Positions 48,240 to 60,035 of a stretch of DNA of 64,000 nt are shown one piece after another (within the stretch, counting starts at the first letter, position 1; the number at the start of each line of letters is the position of its first letter). The notes below the pieces were generated by a model. The model was not told the DNA's origin. It saw only the letters and a program-made list of their open reading frames with translations, and did no database searches. The DNA is taken from NCBI GenBank assembly GCA_030248225.1, contig JASANE010028084.1, forward strand, positions 1 through 64,000, read 5' to 3'. The DNA comes from Trileptium ribeirensis. Taxonomy: Eukaryota > Nematoda > Enoplea > Enoplida > Thoracostomopsidae. Position numbers and translations under genes: made by a program.

Positions 48240-48636
48240 GCTCTTTTCTAGTGATAAGCGCTTTTGCAATGTCTTTGAATGAAATACTTGCCTTATCAAT
48301 CTCGGTCCGCATTCTTATATAATAAATTTTCTTTGAATGATTGGCCGATCGTAAGGAAATAAAGTTAAAACATTTTAAGTGTATAATTAACTAAGGTGCT
48401 CTGTGTGCTAAGGAATTTATTTCAGATTTTAACTCCGCATTGTCTAGATAATTTTATTGAAATGTGAAATTGCATATCATTCAAATGACCCAAGGACAAT
48501 CATGGCGGAGGGGTCTAGTGTGTCCTTCCGTCCTATCAGTCCAGTGGTTAGAGATTCAATTCACGACGATATCTTTTCCTTGAGTTTTCGACAGATTTTA
48601 TTCTAGCAACTATATACCAGGATAACGTATAGACTC
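48240..48636. other. gene-free gap
   Basis: A weak tRNA-like word (CAGTGGTTAGAGATTC near 48540) has no matching box B. Nothing else seen. Confidence 0.3.
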
Positions 48637-48788
48637 GTAATAAAATTTAAGCCTAAGCTTATGTTCCTATATGACCCATGTACGAGGTCTAAACCTAACT
48701 CGCCGGGCTACCGCTCCCGAACCCCCCGCTCTAAGCTGTTCTTTTTTCTAACGCTATAACGTTAAGCCCCTAAAGTTGACATGGGTCT
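48637..48788 (-). repeat. dispersed repeat with TTAGGCTTAGTA motifs, copy 2
   Basis: Reverse-oriented relative of 8237-8443. It keeps CTTTAGGGGCTTAACGTTAT, AAAAAAGAACAGCTTAGAGC and GGGGGTTCGGGAGCGG (as complements) but has lost most of the TTAGGC-rich end. It lies 143 bases from copy 3 in the same orientation. Confidence 0.7.
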
Positions 48789-48931
48789 GTTAGATCCTAT
48801 CAGGCTAGCAGTTATAGTATAAGAACAACACAGAGGAAGCTTTTTATACTTGAGCTTTCGTAATTTAAGATGATCTTTGTATTCGGTAGTATAATTGCTC
48901 AGCACCTATTCAAATAGTGTATATAACTATT

Positions 48932-49130
48932 AGGGCTGGAAGTGAAATACATACTATACCCTTCTCGGTGTACTAAGCCTAAGCCTGGGCTCTAGCCTAA
49001 CCTATAGTGCTTAGGTATATGAGCCTTATACTAAGCCTAAGTCGGGGATCTGCTGCCCTCTACTGAATCCCCACACTAAGCAGTTCTTTTTATAACGATA
49101 TAACGTCAGCCCCCTAAAGCTGATGTCAAT
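48932..49130 (-). repeat. dispersed repeat with TTAGGCTTAGTA motifs, copy 3
   Basis: Reverse-oriented, near full-length relative of copy 1. The complement reads GACATCAGCTTTAGGGGGCT, AAAAAGAACTGCTTAG, CCGACTTAGGCTTAGTA, a second CAGGCTTAGGCTTAGTA and the end TATTTCACTTCC. The class is unknown. Confidence 0.75.
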
Positions 49131-50266
49131 TCTATGCGTTAAATAAATGCTCTAAATATTATCGGAACAATTGTGTAAAACACAAACTGATGTCTTAGTT
49201 CTGGGATCCGAAACGAATTATGCAGGTTCCGAATTACGTATAGGCAATTGTGCGATCTTTACCATGAGCCGCCCAGGCCGAAATTGGTCAATGTTGAATA
49301 TACAGCTATAATTTTGGTACTTTCTTGGCCGAATTCTTTTCGCTTCAACTCGACAAGATGGTTCAAAATTATCCAGTTCAGTCACTTTTATGGCAAAAAA
49401 ATTTTCCGACAATGTGTGTTCCCGACGGTGTCCATAATTTCGGTGCTCAACGTTTTCGATTTTGTGTTTAACATAAATAGCAATAAACCTTTAACCTTGA
49501 CCCAAGGGCGGTGATTTTACCACCTCGCCAATACGGTTCGAATGATATATAGAGTTATAGACTTATCGAGAAAATTTTCGAAAATTTTGGATACCAAGTG
49601 AACAGAAAAGTCGAATAAAATTTGTCATAAAAGTAACTGGAAACGATATTTTCTAAACCGGCTCGCCGAGCTTACTAAATGGTAACAAATTTATTGCTGT
49701 AATTTAAAAACGACCAATTTAGGCCGGAGCGGGAGGGCGGGGAGACCGAAATTGTGTCAACGCGCCGCAAGTGACTTCATTTCACGCAGTACATCAGGTA
49801 TTTATGGCCATAAAAAAGGTAGTGAAAATTAAATAATGGTATCTGAATATGCTTAGCTCTCAACATAGCGTGATAGGCTATATGTATTTTCATAATTTGA
49901 CCTTCGGAGCCAAAAGTACCGAAGAAATCAGTGCATTCGCTGGAGTTAAATTGTGCAATGGTAAAAAAGTGTGTTTCTTACACGCACTCTAATGTTATGC
50001 CCGTGTCATTGGCGCAGATCCTGAGGGGATGCGCCTACCCCAAACATCTGGTAATCTGAGACGAAACCCCCTCGATATAGGTATCGTAAAATCCTAGTTT
50101 AAATATTCTCCCAAACAGCTCGGATCCCTCCAAACATCGGAAGGAATGTGCGCCACTGGCCCGTGTTCGATATTACAAGCGTTTGCAGCTTTACTATTGC
50201 AGTTATGTGAGAAGGTAAATAACATTGAACATCCGGTTTTAAATTGGAAGGCTTTGGTCGAGCCAA
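49131..50266. other. gene-free stretch
   Basis: Two opposite-strand frames overlap at 49218-49514. Neither shows a motif. A short G-rich word occurs at 49721-49745. Nothing else recognised. Confidence 0.35.
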
Positions 50267-50845
50267 CAATGTTCGGGGCGGTCAAACGGAATGCAGTTTT
50301 CGACTAGCGTCCTTAAAACAACGCCAGAAATTCCAACTAGCCTCCCCTCAAAGCTATGGCTCAATGTTCGGGGCGGTCAAATGGAATGCAGTTTTCGACT
50401 AGCGTCCTTAAAACAAGGCCAGAGATCCCGACCAGCCACCCCTCATAGTTATGGGTCAATGTTCGGGGTGGTCAAACGGAATGCAGTTTTCGACTAGCGT
50501 CCTTAAAACAAGGCCAGAGATTTCGATCAGCCACCCCTCAAAGCTATGGGTCAATTTTCGGGGCGGTCAAAAGAAATGCAGTTTTCGACTAGCGTCCTTA
50601 AAACAAGGCCAGAGCTTCCGACAAGCCACCCCTCAAAGCGATGAGTCAATGTTCTGGGCGGTCAAACGGAATGCAGTTTTCGACTAGCGTCCTTAAAACA
50701 AGACCAGAGATTCCGAGCAGCCACCCCTCAAAGCTATGAGTTAATGTTCTGGGCGGTCAAATGGAATGCAGTTTTCGACTAGCGTCCTTAAAACAAGGCC
50801 AGACATTCCGACCAGCCACCCGTCAAAGCTATGGGTCAATGTTCG
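50267..50845. repeat. minisatellite, 95-bp unit, six copies
   Basis: ATGCAGTTTTCGACTAGCG recurs at 50291, 50386, 50481, 50576, 50671 and 50766, an exact 95-base period, with CAGCCACCCCTCAAAGC and TTCGGGGCGGTCAA in each unit. Divergence between copies is low. The period is not a multiple of three, so short frames here are meaningless. Confidence 0.95.
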
Positions 50846-51003
50846 TAGTTTAACCCCAAAATTGAGGAAGTACGTTAAGGCTGAAAACATCCGTTACATC
50901 CGACACATCGCAACGTTTTAGAATATGGGTACGCGTTCTTCGTTTGGCGTATAAACAGCTTTAAGATGTTGAACATTGTATTGTTTCTCCAATTAGTCAC
51001 TCT

Positions 51004-51412
51004 AAGAGTGCATTAGGGAAGAGTATGACCTTCCCTGCACTCATATCGTGTTTGATGTCGCGGGCGTTTTCGGCCTTACCCCCCCCCCCCTTTTCTGGGG
51101 GGTCCAGATGCCACGACCCCCCAGTTTCTGTGGGGATAGCTCAGACCCCCCAGTTTTTTGAGGGGGTGTGCCGGACCCCCCCCCCCCAATTTTTTGGGGG
51201 TCGGGTTATAAGTAGCTGCTTTTGAACCAACCCCCCAGAAATTAGGGGGTTCGACCGCCCCCTCCCCCGAAAAAAAACTTGGGGGGGGTCCGAGCTACCC
51301 CTGCTAGAAACTGGGGAGGGGGGGTAAGGCGGAAGACGCACGCTACATCAAACACGGGCTAACATATGAGTGAGTACAGGGAAGTGTTATATTCTTCCCA
51401 AATACACTCATG
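51004..51412. mobile_element. hAT-like foldback MITE, copy B
   Basis: A 409-bp element of the same family as 10876-11227. The ends (AAGAGTGCATTAGGGAAGAG and the complement of CATGAGTGTATTTGGGAAGA) are flanked by a perfect 8-bp duplication, GTCACTCT at 50996-51003 and 51413-51420. The whole element folds on itself: GTGTTTGATGT near the left arm pairs with ACATCAAACAC near the right. The centre is a chain of C-run/G-run hairpins (CCCCCCAGTTTTTTGAGGGG type), including runs of 11 to 12 C. Non-coding. Confidence 0.92.
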
Positions 51413-51420
51413 GTCACTCT

Positions 51421-54400
51421 AAGCGTTGCAGCAAGCTGTTTAGTTGAAACTCCACAGCAAAACAGTTGGACTTTGTTAGCCATTACTTACCGTTCTGGTC
51501 ATCTGAAATACTCGAAAAATGCTGATGTTCGTATTTCCTTATGACAAAAGAGGGACCAACCTGATAGATAGCGACGACCGTGGCAGAAAACCAGCAAACC
51601 TGTGTTTCCTTTCAACGTGTACATTTACATATGTATACATATATATATATGTATGAATTATTTTAAATATATATCTGACTGACTAAAATAGTGTCACTAA
51701 TAATAATTTTTTTCATAAAATAGTGTTTGAATTTGTTTAGAGCAATCATTCATATTAATGCTAGTAATATAAAGATAATCGGAAATTTCACTGCGACAGT
51801 TGCGGCTGCTTTGAGCGAAGCAGTTTTCTGCAATAAATGTGTGTGAGCTAAACTTTGGCTTTCATTGATATCCCTGAGAAGTGAATTTTGTTTACACTAC
51901 GCTTCCAAACAAATATTTGAATTTTTTTATCTGTAATGTGATCAATATTTCTTTTCAACTTAACTATAGATTTTGATGTAAGTTTTGCACAATAGTACCG
52001 AACAACTTATCGAAAGTTTTCCAAACATTCCTGTTTTTTGTGGAATATATAGATACGAGATTTACGAGCTCAAAATATATTTCTAACTTTTGAGCGACAC
52101 AGTTTTCTTTTTGTAATTACAAAACCAAGCTATATTACTAACATTTTATGCCCATGATTCATTATAAGAATCCATATTTTATTGGTTATATTGTTACTAA
52201 AAATGTCATAGCTATCGCATGATACAGAATAGGTGACTGTGCTTTGTGAAATTGTTTTTATAAACTGGTGCAAAATATTAAAATACCGCAATTTTGCTTT
52301 AATTTTTATTGAAAGTTATATAGCAGGTAGTCAAAAATATAGACATATCAAAAGGACTTATTAGGGATTATTATGTATATTCTTACACTCTTGGTACAAA
52401 TACCTGGTATTTTACAGTAATTTGAATAAGAAATGGTCAAAGGAACTTAAATGCACTGCAAATTTTTTTCAATGTTATAAACTATTAAGCACAAACGTCT
52501 TGAATATTTTGTATTATGTAATTTGAATCGTGTTACTTAAGTGATTTATGGATACAGTTCATCGAACAATCCTTTAAATATCCTAACCCTAAATCCTATA
52601 ACAAGATGGAAGTTGGCTCTGTCTCAGTCTGTATTGCTCATTATATCAAACGATTCAAGATACAACGCCATTGAAATTAAACGCCATACATTGAAGTTTA
52701 ATTGACTGTATGAACATATATTTCTTAATTGCGTTTTTAGTAGCAAACAACTATGAAATAACATCATGCAAACGGTATACCATAGACCATAGATATGTCT
52801 AAAAAAATTTGAGGAATATTGCATTAAACTGTAAGCGCGGCCACAATGCAGTTTGTGTTCTGGACTTTTACATAGTTAGCAGTCATTGCTTTCTAGCCAA
52901 TGTGATTGCACTCGATTTGTTCAAAATCCTTAACTTTATTTCACGTCGGTTATATAGATAATCAATTATGACATTATCTTAGCATGAAATTTTATTCATT
53001 AAGTGCATTCAGTAAAATCATTTTAAAAAAAATTTGTTTTATGTATTACAGTCAGAAGCATTATATGGTGGGCCTTTAAATTTAGTATCGCGTTTCTGCT
53101 TCATCCTACACAATATTATTTGAAATGCAAGACTTCAAAATTCATATTTGAGTACGGAGTAACTGAGTTAGACAACTACTGAATGAGCGTATTCAATTTC
53201 AATCCTTTGGATATTCTCTCCTAGACTAGTATTTTTGCTGCGAGATCCGACATGCAATTGCGATGCGCAGAATTAGATACATTTTGACGCGAACCATTCT
53301 TCTGAAGTTATGGAACCCCCGGATGTAAGCAAAACGATTTATACCATCCAAAACATATCATCATATATATACAATTATGTATATGCATATACATCTATGT
53401 ATATATACCATTCATGGAAGTAATCAGAAATAAATATAATGACATTACATTTATTTTCCTCTACCACATTTGTGTGTGAAAAACATCACCAAGTTTGACG
53501 CAAACGATTTGTTGTTGTCCGACGTTGACTGCACAGAATTGTCCTGGTTCCAGCTTGAATTGTGCACAAATTAAATATTGGAATTTAAAACAAATTTTGG
53601 AACCACACAATGGTGTTTATCATTGATTTTTGGTATGATATAGACTGGTTTGACAGCATAGAAAGACGAAATTATTGACTGTCGTTTTTGTACGGGTATT
53701 TATATACAAAAAAATGTGTAAATACGCGTAATATATGCTAAAATTTATAGGAATATCCTGTTTATCAAAAATTTTCAGCGAAAAAATAAGTTTAAATAAT
53801 ACAAAATGTACTCCAGCCGAAAATCTTGCTTGAAGGCTCGCACCCTAGCACTACATAATAAACTATGATACAGCTTCGTTTGGGGCTACGCTCAATTTCG
53901 GTGCCACCACGATTTCACTGTAGTAGAACCCAAGACACACTTTGTGTCCAAGAAGGAGGGTACCTGCGATTGCCAACTGCGCCGCACCTCCCACTTCCCT
54001 GCCGCTTCTCTATCCCCACGCAATAGGCAGAAATGGAAAACAGGACGAAACTGTAAATAAATTTGCTAACAATTGATATAAATTCGAAAGCGGGCAAAAT
54101 TTTTGCAATAATCCGAATATTTTACTAGGGTTGTTGGGTGCGGCGCGTTTGTCTTAAGATTTCTCGCGCCGAAGGCAGAAAATTTTTTTCAGGACAATCT
54201 GCGAAACATTTTTAAAAATATCAGGGGGCCAGCAATACGCGGCCCCCTGGAAATTTCTGAGATGGCCGCCCCCTGGCTGCGCTACTAATATATTATACGC
54301 TAGTATAGTGAGGCACTACAGTAGCTTATTTCTCTTTACATAAAGTTTCTATTTTAGACGTTAATAGGTTTCATTAGTGTCAATTCGCGTGCAATTTCAG

Positions 54401-54780
54401 TGCATTGCTCACGCTCTGTGTGACCTCGCAGCGCGTCGCCACCTAAGCTGCGGTATTTATGCACTTATCTTTTAATGTGGAAACCGTTTGAATAGCAAGA
54501 CTTTTACATGCACCAGGAAGATATAAAAGTTAAACTGAGTCTGTAACGCTCGGCTCGATTAGTGAGTGCCGTTATTACTTATAGAAGCAAATGTGAACAT
54601 ATACGGTGATACAAGATACGGGGAATACTTTCTTGTCAATACTTTTAACTGTCCACCTTACACCTTCACATGTTGTTCTTGCACAGGTTATCATTATTTT
54701 TACACATCATCTCGCCATCCGAACATGTAGAATTTAGTACAGATGAAGTAAGAAATTGGCCTAAAACATCTGATATGTAG
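51421..54780. other. gene-free AT-rich stretch with one GC-rich patch
   Basis: Simple TA/TATG repeats occur at 51635-51655 and 53365-53412. From 53915 to 54300 the DNA is GC-richer. A 60-codon minus-strand frame (54097-53915) begins with a hydrophobic segment and then has a KR pair, but it lies in transposon-like sequence (GGTTGTTGGGTGCGGCGCG near 54128, CCGCCCCCTGGCTGCGCTA near 54269) and is probably not a gene. No element could be bounded. Confidence 0.35.
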
Positions 54781-54993
54781 TGTAGTGATTTGCACAAATA
54801 ATCATCAATGCTAGCGAAACGTCAATTAGATAGTTAGAATATGAGCACAACATATTAACCGTTTCAAGCGGATCCATTATGTAGTGGTTAGCACGTTTGC
54901 TGCGCACGCGGAAAGCACGGTGTTCGATACCCAGTGGACCAATTGTTTAGCTTGAGCGGCATTTAACAAAAATAACTAACATAACTTATATTT
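54781..54993 (+). repeat. direct-repeat copy interrupted by a tRNA-Val-like segment
   Basis: This copy shares AATAATCATCAATGCTAGC-like sequence at its start and TTGTTTAGCTTGAGCGGCAT (then TTAACAAAAATAACTAACAT) at its end with 55089-55186, which lacks the 120 or so bases in the middle. Those middle bases hold a tRNA-like segment at about 54873-54940: TAGTGGTTAGCACGTTTGC and GGTGTTCGATACCC follow the plan of a valine tRNA. The anticodon loop has lost the universal T33 and the acceptor stem pairs poorly, so it is a tRNA-derived insertion, not a working gene. Confidence 0.65.
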
Positions 54994-55088
54994 GGTGAGC
55001 CCGATGTGATCCTCGTGCAGATCAAGATCAGTATATGCGAAGAGTAACGAGCTCAAAAATGCCTGCTCCGCATTGGCCGCGGGGGCAG

Positions 55089-55186
55089 TGTAGTGATCAC
55101 ACAAGTAATCATCAATGCCAGCTAAACGTAAACCATTGTTTAGCTTGAGCGGCATTTAACAAAAATAACTAACATAGCTTATATGT
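55089..55186 (+). repeat. paralogous copy without the tRNA-like insertion
   Basis: This 98-base copy matches both sides of 54781-54993 but runs straight from AGCTAAACGTAAACCA into TTGTTTAGCTTGAGCGGC. It behaves like an empty site for the tRNA-containing segment of its neighbour, or else is a deleted copy. Confidence 0.65.
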
Positions 55187-55688
55187 AGCGTTACCTGTAT
55201 AGTATTATGAATATGTTGATAGTATTAGGCCCCGAAATACTCATTGCAGTGACAGCGGTTTTTATAAAAATGACATGTAAATTTTACTCTCTCACTCGAT
55301 AGAAGTTCTCATGAAACCGCCTATAGTAAAACAATATTTGCTAACGCTGTATTATGACGCATGTTAACTATGCAGATCTTCAGTTCAATACCATATAATT
55401 TATAGTTGTGGTATGTCTTGTCATACATTCAGTGATTTGTACGCACAGTAATGAAATTTAAAATAGACACCACATTTCGACTTTGAAAGAGCAATCTACA
55501 AAACCGTGCAAACGAACCTTTCATTGCATAACAGGGCATGCTCCAACTAACTTATGACATATCGGTAGTAGCGGTTTTACAACGTATATACTATGTTGCA
55601 CATAAATATTATTGGATCATCAGGATATGATTGAAGTTTAGTAATAGCAAAAGTGATTTTTAATTGAGCACATACCTATATATTTCAG
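55187..55688. other. region just upstream of the SAPCD-like gene
   Basis: AT-rich with no coding frame. It ends in a plausible splice acceptor (ATATTTCAG, AG at 55687-55688), so it may be the end of an intron in the 5' UTR. No promoter element could be identified. Confidence 0.3.
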
Positions 55689-55701
55689 ATAATTTTTAGA
55701 C

Positions 55702-57332
55702 ATGCATAGCACGGCTGAAACTAATTTATGCAATCTACCATCGTACTTAGTTGAATACAACGACACTGAACTGAACAGCTTCAGAGACCAATCCGAAGGG
55801 CATCCTGGTCGGTTTGTGTCAACAGTTGAACTACTATTTAATGCATTGGATCCGAATAATACCGGTCATATTGCATTGGATGACTTTGTAGCAAAATGGC
55901 AGTCTGCAGTCAAACCTGGCTTTGCTGCTTCGTCGAACGGCAATCAACAAGATGCTGCTTTTGTTGTCGCACAGATGATGAATTTTATTCAAACTGAAAC
56001 AATAGTAAGCTGTCTTGGACGTTATGCTGCTTTTAACGGTAGTAAGCTAAATTTCGAACAATTTTATTTTGGCTTACAAGATGCGCTAGACGAACACTTT
56101 CAACTTGGACATGAAGTGTCCCAAGGGCAGGGGGTAGAGACTGCGTTTCGTGAGCCTGGATCTCAGAAGGACAAGATATATTCGCAAAAACCTCACAACA
56201 ACAATCATGAATCCGTATTTTGCCCAGGTCCATACAACGATGACTGCCGTAACAATGGTGTTGAACAAACGAGTTTTAATTTAAACGTTCCTAACCTAGT
56301 CGCTAAACAAAATTCCGAAAGCCAACCCGCTTCTAAGTGTGACCAAGCACGTTGTACAGCTAATACCAACGAAAATTGTGACACTGGCAAAGAAGCTAGC
56401 AGCAATGAAAGTATTACAAAATTACAAAAAGTAATTAATACAAAAAGTGATCACAAAAACAAACGAAATCGATCAATTGGGGCATTAGCTCGTATAACAG
56501 CATATCGAAACAAGTCTTCAAACAACAACTCCGGTCTAAAGAACAAACCAAGCGATGCAAAACCACTTAAAGCTAACAAAAAATCATCTTATTCACGTTC
56601 GACTAACAGTATAGCGATCAAAAGTGAGAAGTCGAGCGGTGGCAGCGTATCGAGTAGCACCGATGGTAGTAGTCTGCCGTCGGAACCCAGCGCAGCGATT
56701 AATCCCTACCGAAGTAGTCCAGAAATCAGCAGTCAACAATCATCCACCTGTTTGTCAAATCAAAGTGAACAGCGGCAGCAAAATCAACTTGAAGAATCGA
56801 AGCGCCGAACAGAGCCTCCGGATTTGATTGCCAATGTTCGATTTAGACCAAAATCGTCTTGCCCAAATTTCAGCCATCCTACTAGTGGTGCAAGTCGCTA
56901 TACATCGTCATCGCTAGAATCTGGATTATCAGCTAGTAATAGCTCATCGAGTCAAAGTAATACCTGTAATGGAACTACAATGAATGACAGTAGTTCTAAA
57001 AATCCATACTACTATTATAACTTTAATAACAATTCTTATTTAGCTAATAATTCAAAAGTTAACCAACAACAACAGCAATCGCGAATCGAGCCTGGCAATG
57101 CATTGAATCCACACCAAATAGGCCAGGGTCAAGACCGTTCAGGCAGATTGTCGACTGGTGCCATATACAGTAGACCATTCCCTATTATAAACCAGGAGAA
57201 CGAGAAGCTGAAATTGCCAATATACAACGCATTTCAACAACACGTTCATCCGTTGAAGCAAAGTATGAAACCAATCGATGCTTCTCGATTATTGCATAGT
57301 GTTGACCAGCAATACAGTCGACAGAACTGCAG
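55702..57332 (+). CDS. SAPCD-like protein, coding exon 1 (Suppressor-APC domain)
   Basis: The longest reading frame in the window encodes 543 residues, then a split codon at a consensus donor (AACTGCAG then GTAAAT, 57333). The ATG at 55702 is preceded in frame by TAA at 55690, just after a possible acceptor at 55687-55688, which supports this start. Residues 38-126 follow the Suppressor-APC pattern: an EF-hand-like half (LF at 45-46, LD at 49-50, G at 55, DDF at 60-62, W at 66) and a second half (L at 105, G at 113, FEQF at 118-121, GL at 124-125). A 28-residue insert lies between the halves. The rest is a Ser/Asn/Gln-rich linker with a Lys-rich patch and polyQ near 455, probably disordered. 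Known vertebrate members (SAPCD1/2) act in cell polarity and spindle orientation; a similar role here is inference. Another EF-hand family such as Rab11-FIP3/4 is the main alternative. Confidence 0.8.
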
Positions 57333-59188
57333 GTAAATATCTATATAAATTAAAATATAAAACGCGTACCCGGAACATATAAATTAAATTTCAGACCTTT
57401 TCTATCCGGAGTGGGAAGTCAACATTCTTTGGCAGTAAAATATTGTTTTATATATGAATATATTTCACTGCACGCAAATCAAAACAAGCCTAACACTAAA
57501 TTAAAAAGATTTTGTCTGTAATAACTAAGTTAGTGAACGGAACGATTATATTCATTTTTATTTGGTATTTATTCGGTGAACATATTTATCTATATTCACC
57601 GTTATATTTGGTGAATTATAAATATATACAGATTACCACAAAAAAACTGCATCAGAAGTCCGATTTGAAACGTCATTTTTGATGCCAGATTGGTTGAAGT
57701 AACCATGTACCAAATTAAAAAAACAGTATGGGGCAACCGATTTGGTTTGGAACGCTTTAGTCCTGTAACACAATTGAAAAATTTTTGAATTGCTGAATTT
57801 GGCATCCCAAATCGAACTACTTAAAACTTTAGCCACAGAGCACGTCTTGGAGCAGCATATCGAATGATTTTTCAAATTATCACCTGCATACTTATTTTAT
57901 AGTTGTGTGCCCTACAGTCGCAAGATGTCATATTTCTACCACTATTTCTACATGATAATGTTAACCAAACACAGAGCATCTATCTTATGACGAGCTTGCT
58001 CTGATATTATAACTCACAATTATTGAAACAGCTGCTTGCCTCATAATTTATGCTTTTTTGCTGGTAAACTTCAAGCAATTAAAAACTGATATGAATAACA
58101 TCAAGCACCCTGGACACACGATAATAGGCGAATTGGATAAGATGTGTAGATCTTATTTTAATTGAATCAACAGCAAGGGCGCTCTCCTGGGGAAGCTCCC
58201 ATTCCCCCATAAAGTTGTCCATTTACTCAATAATTATATATCTTCGACTTATAATTAACTTATTAATTTGAAAGGAGCATTGATGCTTTGTAAAAACATT
58301 CTATTCTTTAGTGCGAAAAATATGAAAATTAATAAAATTTGTGCCTAAAAGTGTTTTCAAATTAGCACTTAGTACATTTCAGTTTTTATGTTTTAACCAC
58401 CCCCTCCCATTGAAAACAAGCCTTTCACAGTGCTTTAGCAAAATTATGTGCGTGTGACTGATTATCATATAACAGTCAGAGATGAATCCTGGCCATTTGG
58501 AGTCACATCTGTGACCGGGCCACCGAATCACTGTATTTGACCTGATTCAATAGTCGAAAGCACTCTCCTCTGCACTGTACTCACATAGCAGAACAGCGCC
58601 TTTTGCTTTGTTAATTATTTGCTCAGCCTTTCCACAAAAACGCATGGTCAACTCCAGTGCACCGTAAACCAATATCTGTGATGACGATTGCTTTAAAAAA
58701 TCGCAACGAGAAGTCGGCCAGAAGAGAGGAATGTCAGTTGGAAATTGTTGCGCTGCTTTGATGGGCCCAGCCCAAAAACAAAATTGAAAGCCCTGAAGAG
58801 CAGTATATGTTCCTTTCTACTGGAGTTCAGATCTTTGGTTCTAACCTAAGTATGGCGCTAGACCCAAGTGGAGCTGATCCTACTAGAGCCGAGCCTAGCC
58901 AGAGCAAAGGATTTGCCTGAAAAAGCTGAGCTTAGTGTGTGTGGAAAAGCAGGGTCGGTTCTTAAAAGCTCTAAAAGCACTAAATGTCGTTCATTTGCCA
59001 GTTTGTATATTAAGTTTTCTTTAATATATGTATTACTGAATCACAAACGCTTTATTAGGAGGTTAAGAGCTGTGTTGAGTATGACATGGTTTATGAAATG
59101 CCTGGCATAGCCATAGCCCAAGATTTGTCTGTGGAATGAGAGCCCAGTTGGACATGGTTCAGGAAGAGCTGAGACGACTCAGAGCTTG

Positions 59189-59464
59189 ATGATCTGGCTC
59201 TTTCTCATTTCTGGTTTTACATTGGCTTCATATGCTACTACTTACAAGCTGCTTTTAATTAGCGTGCAAACGATTTCAAAAGATAGCAAAACGACTTTCA
59301 AGACGCAGGCAAATATTTTACATTTTACTTCAACATCTTTTTGTGTCCATGACTGTAGTGTCTTTCTAAAGCTCTACCGAAAATGCATTTGGAATTGTTC
59401 TGGAAACCAGATATTCAACTATTTTCAAAGACCGTTTTTTTACAAATTTACAGATTATGCATAG
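59189..59464 (+). CDS. doubtful small secreted-type frame inside intron 1
   Basis: An ATG at 59189 opens 91 codons. The first 16 residues are hydrophobic and end in SYA (IWLFLISGFTLA core), like a signal peptide, though without a positive charge near the start. The remaining 75 residues include cysteines spaced CX3C-X9-CX3C, the spacing of alpha-hairpinin peptides known from plants and some arachnids. There is no intron, no recognised full domain and no independent support, and AT-rich DNA makes 91-codon frames fairly often. It may be nothing more than open intron sequence. Confidence 0.2.
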   Translation: MIWLFLISGFTLASYATTYKLLLISVQTISKDSKTTFKTQANILHFTSTSFCVHDCSVFLKLYRKCIWNCSGNQIFNYFQRPFFYKFTDYA

Positions 59465-59691
59465 GTTGCATTGGAAAATAGTGTTGTCACATACCGAGTC
59501 GCCGGGTCACTACCATGACCGGCACAGCGGGTGACTGCGTCACAAAAAGGTGACCCGGTTCCATCTCTGCAACCAGTGTCGTTGTGCTGCAAAACATTTT
59601 ACTAATGGTGTGGGTTCACCCTTTTCAGATATTGCAAGATCTTTCGAGCTGCATCATTCGCAGAAGGATTTCTGATTTGTTGTAAATACAT

Positions 59692-59889
59692 AAAAATTAA
59701 AGACGTCGCCATTTCAAGGAAGATCTATTTCTCAAAATTCAGCTTTGATGTTCACTGAAGCGAACACCAAAACACACATTTCTTCCACAGATATCAAGAT
59801 TAATCCAAATTCTAAACTTTACTCTGAAAATCTGACCATTGTAAAAAGGAGCTTTATATAATTTTCACTATTATACAGATAACTAGGGC
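59692..59889 (+). repeat. inverted repeat arm A (partner 63043-63241)
   Basis: About 198 bases, including AAAGACGTCGCCATTTCAAG, CATTTCTTCCACAGATAT and AAAAGGAGCTTTATATAA, are matched by the complement of 63043-63241. Identity is about 90 percent by eye over the first 130 bases and lower over the rest. The two arms lie in the introns on either side of exon 2. Confidence 0.9.
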
Positions 59890-60035
59890 CATGCAGTAGG
59901 GTGTTATCAAAAAATAAAAACACATTTGGCATATAAATTAAATTTGTCCTAAAATTTAAATAATTCAGGTATATATCATCGCAATGAAAAATAGGTACTA
60001 ACCTTGCAGTCTTTCAAGTGTACGCAATATTTCAG

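Larger units (their letters stand above)
57333..60035 (+). other. intron 1 of the SAPCD-like gene
   Basis: A 2.7-kb GT-AG intron. It contains one arm of an inverted repeat (59692-59889), a small open frame with signal-peptide-like start (59189-59464), and otherwise AT-rich DNA. A GC-richer patch at 59495-59570 (CCGGGTCAC, then GGTGACCCGG) looks like a worn hAT-type end. Confidence 0.75.

Noticed and set aside
51025..51341. Proline/glycine-rich frames
   Set aside because: Same reason, foldback copy B.
53915..54097. Minus-strand 60-codon frame with hydrophobic start and a KR pair
   Set aside because: Looks prepropeptide-like, but it sits in GC-rich transposon-like sequence and has no cysteine pattern, splice support or other evidence.
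54873..54940. Functional tRNA-Val gene
   Set aside because: Poorly paired acceptor stem and loss of T33 in the anticodon loop. tRNA-derived only.
57602..57875. Two overlapping minus-strand frames in intron 1
   Set aside because: No motif on either strand and no splice context; chance frames in AT-rich DNA.
59481..59575. Small hAT element in intron 1
   Set aside because: The CCGGGTCAC/GGTGACCCGG words suggest ends, but there is no 8-bp duplication and the inverted match is poor.
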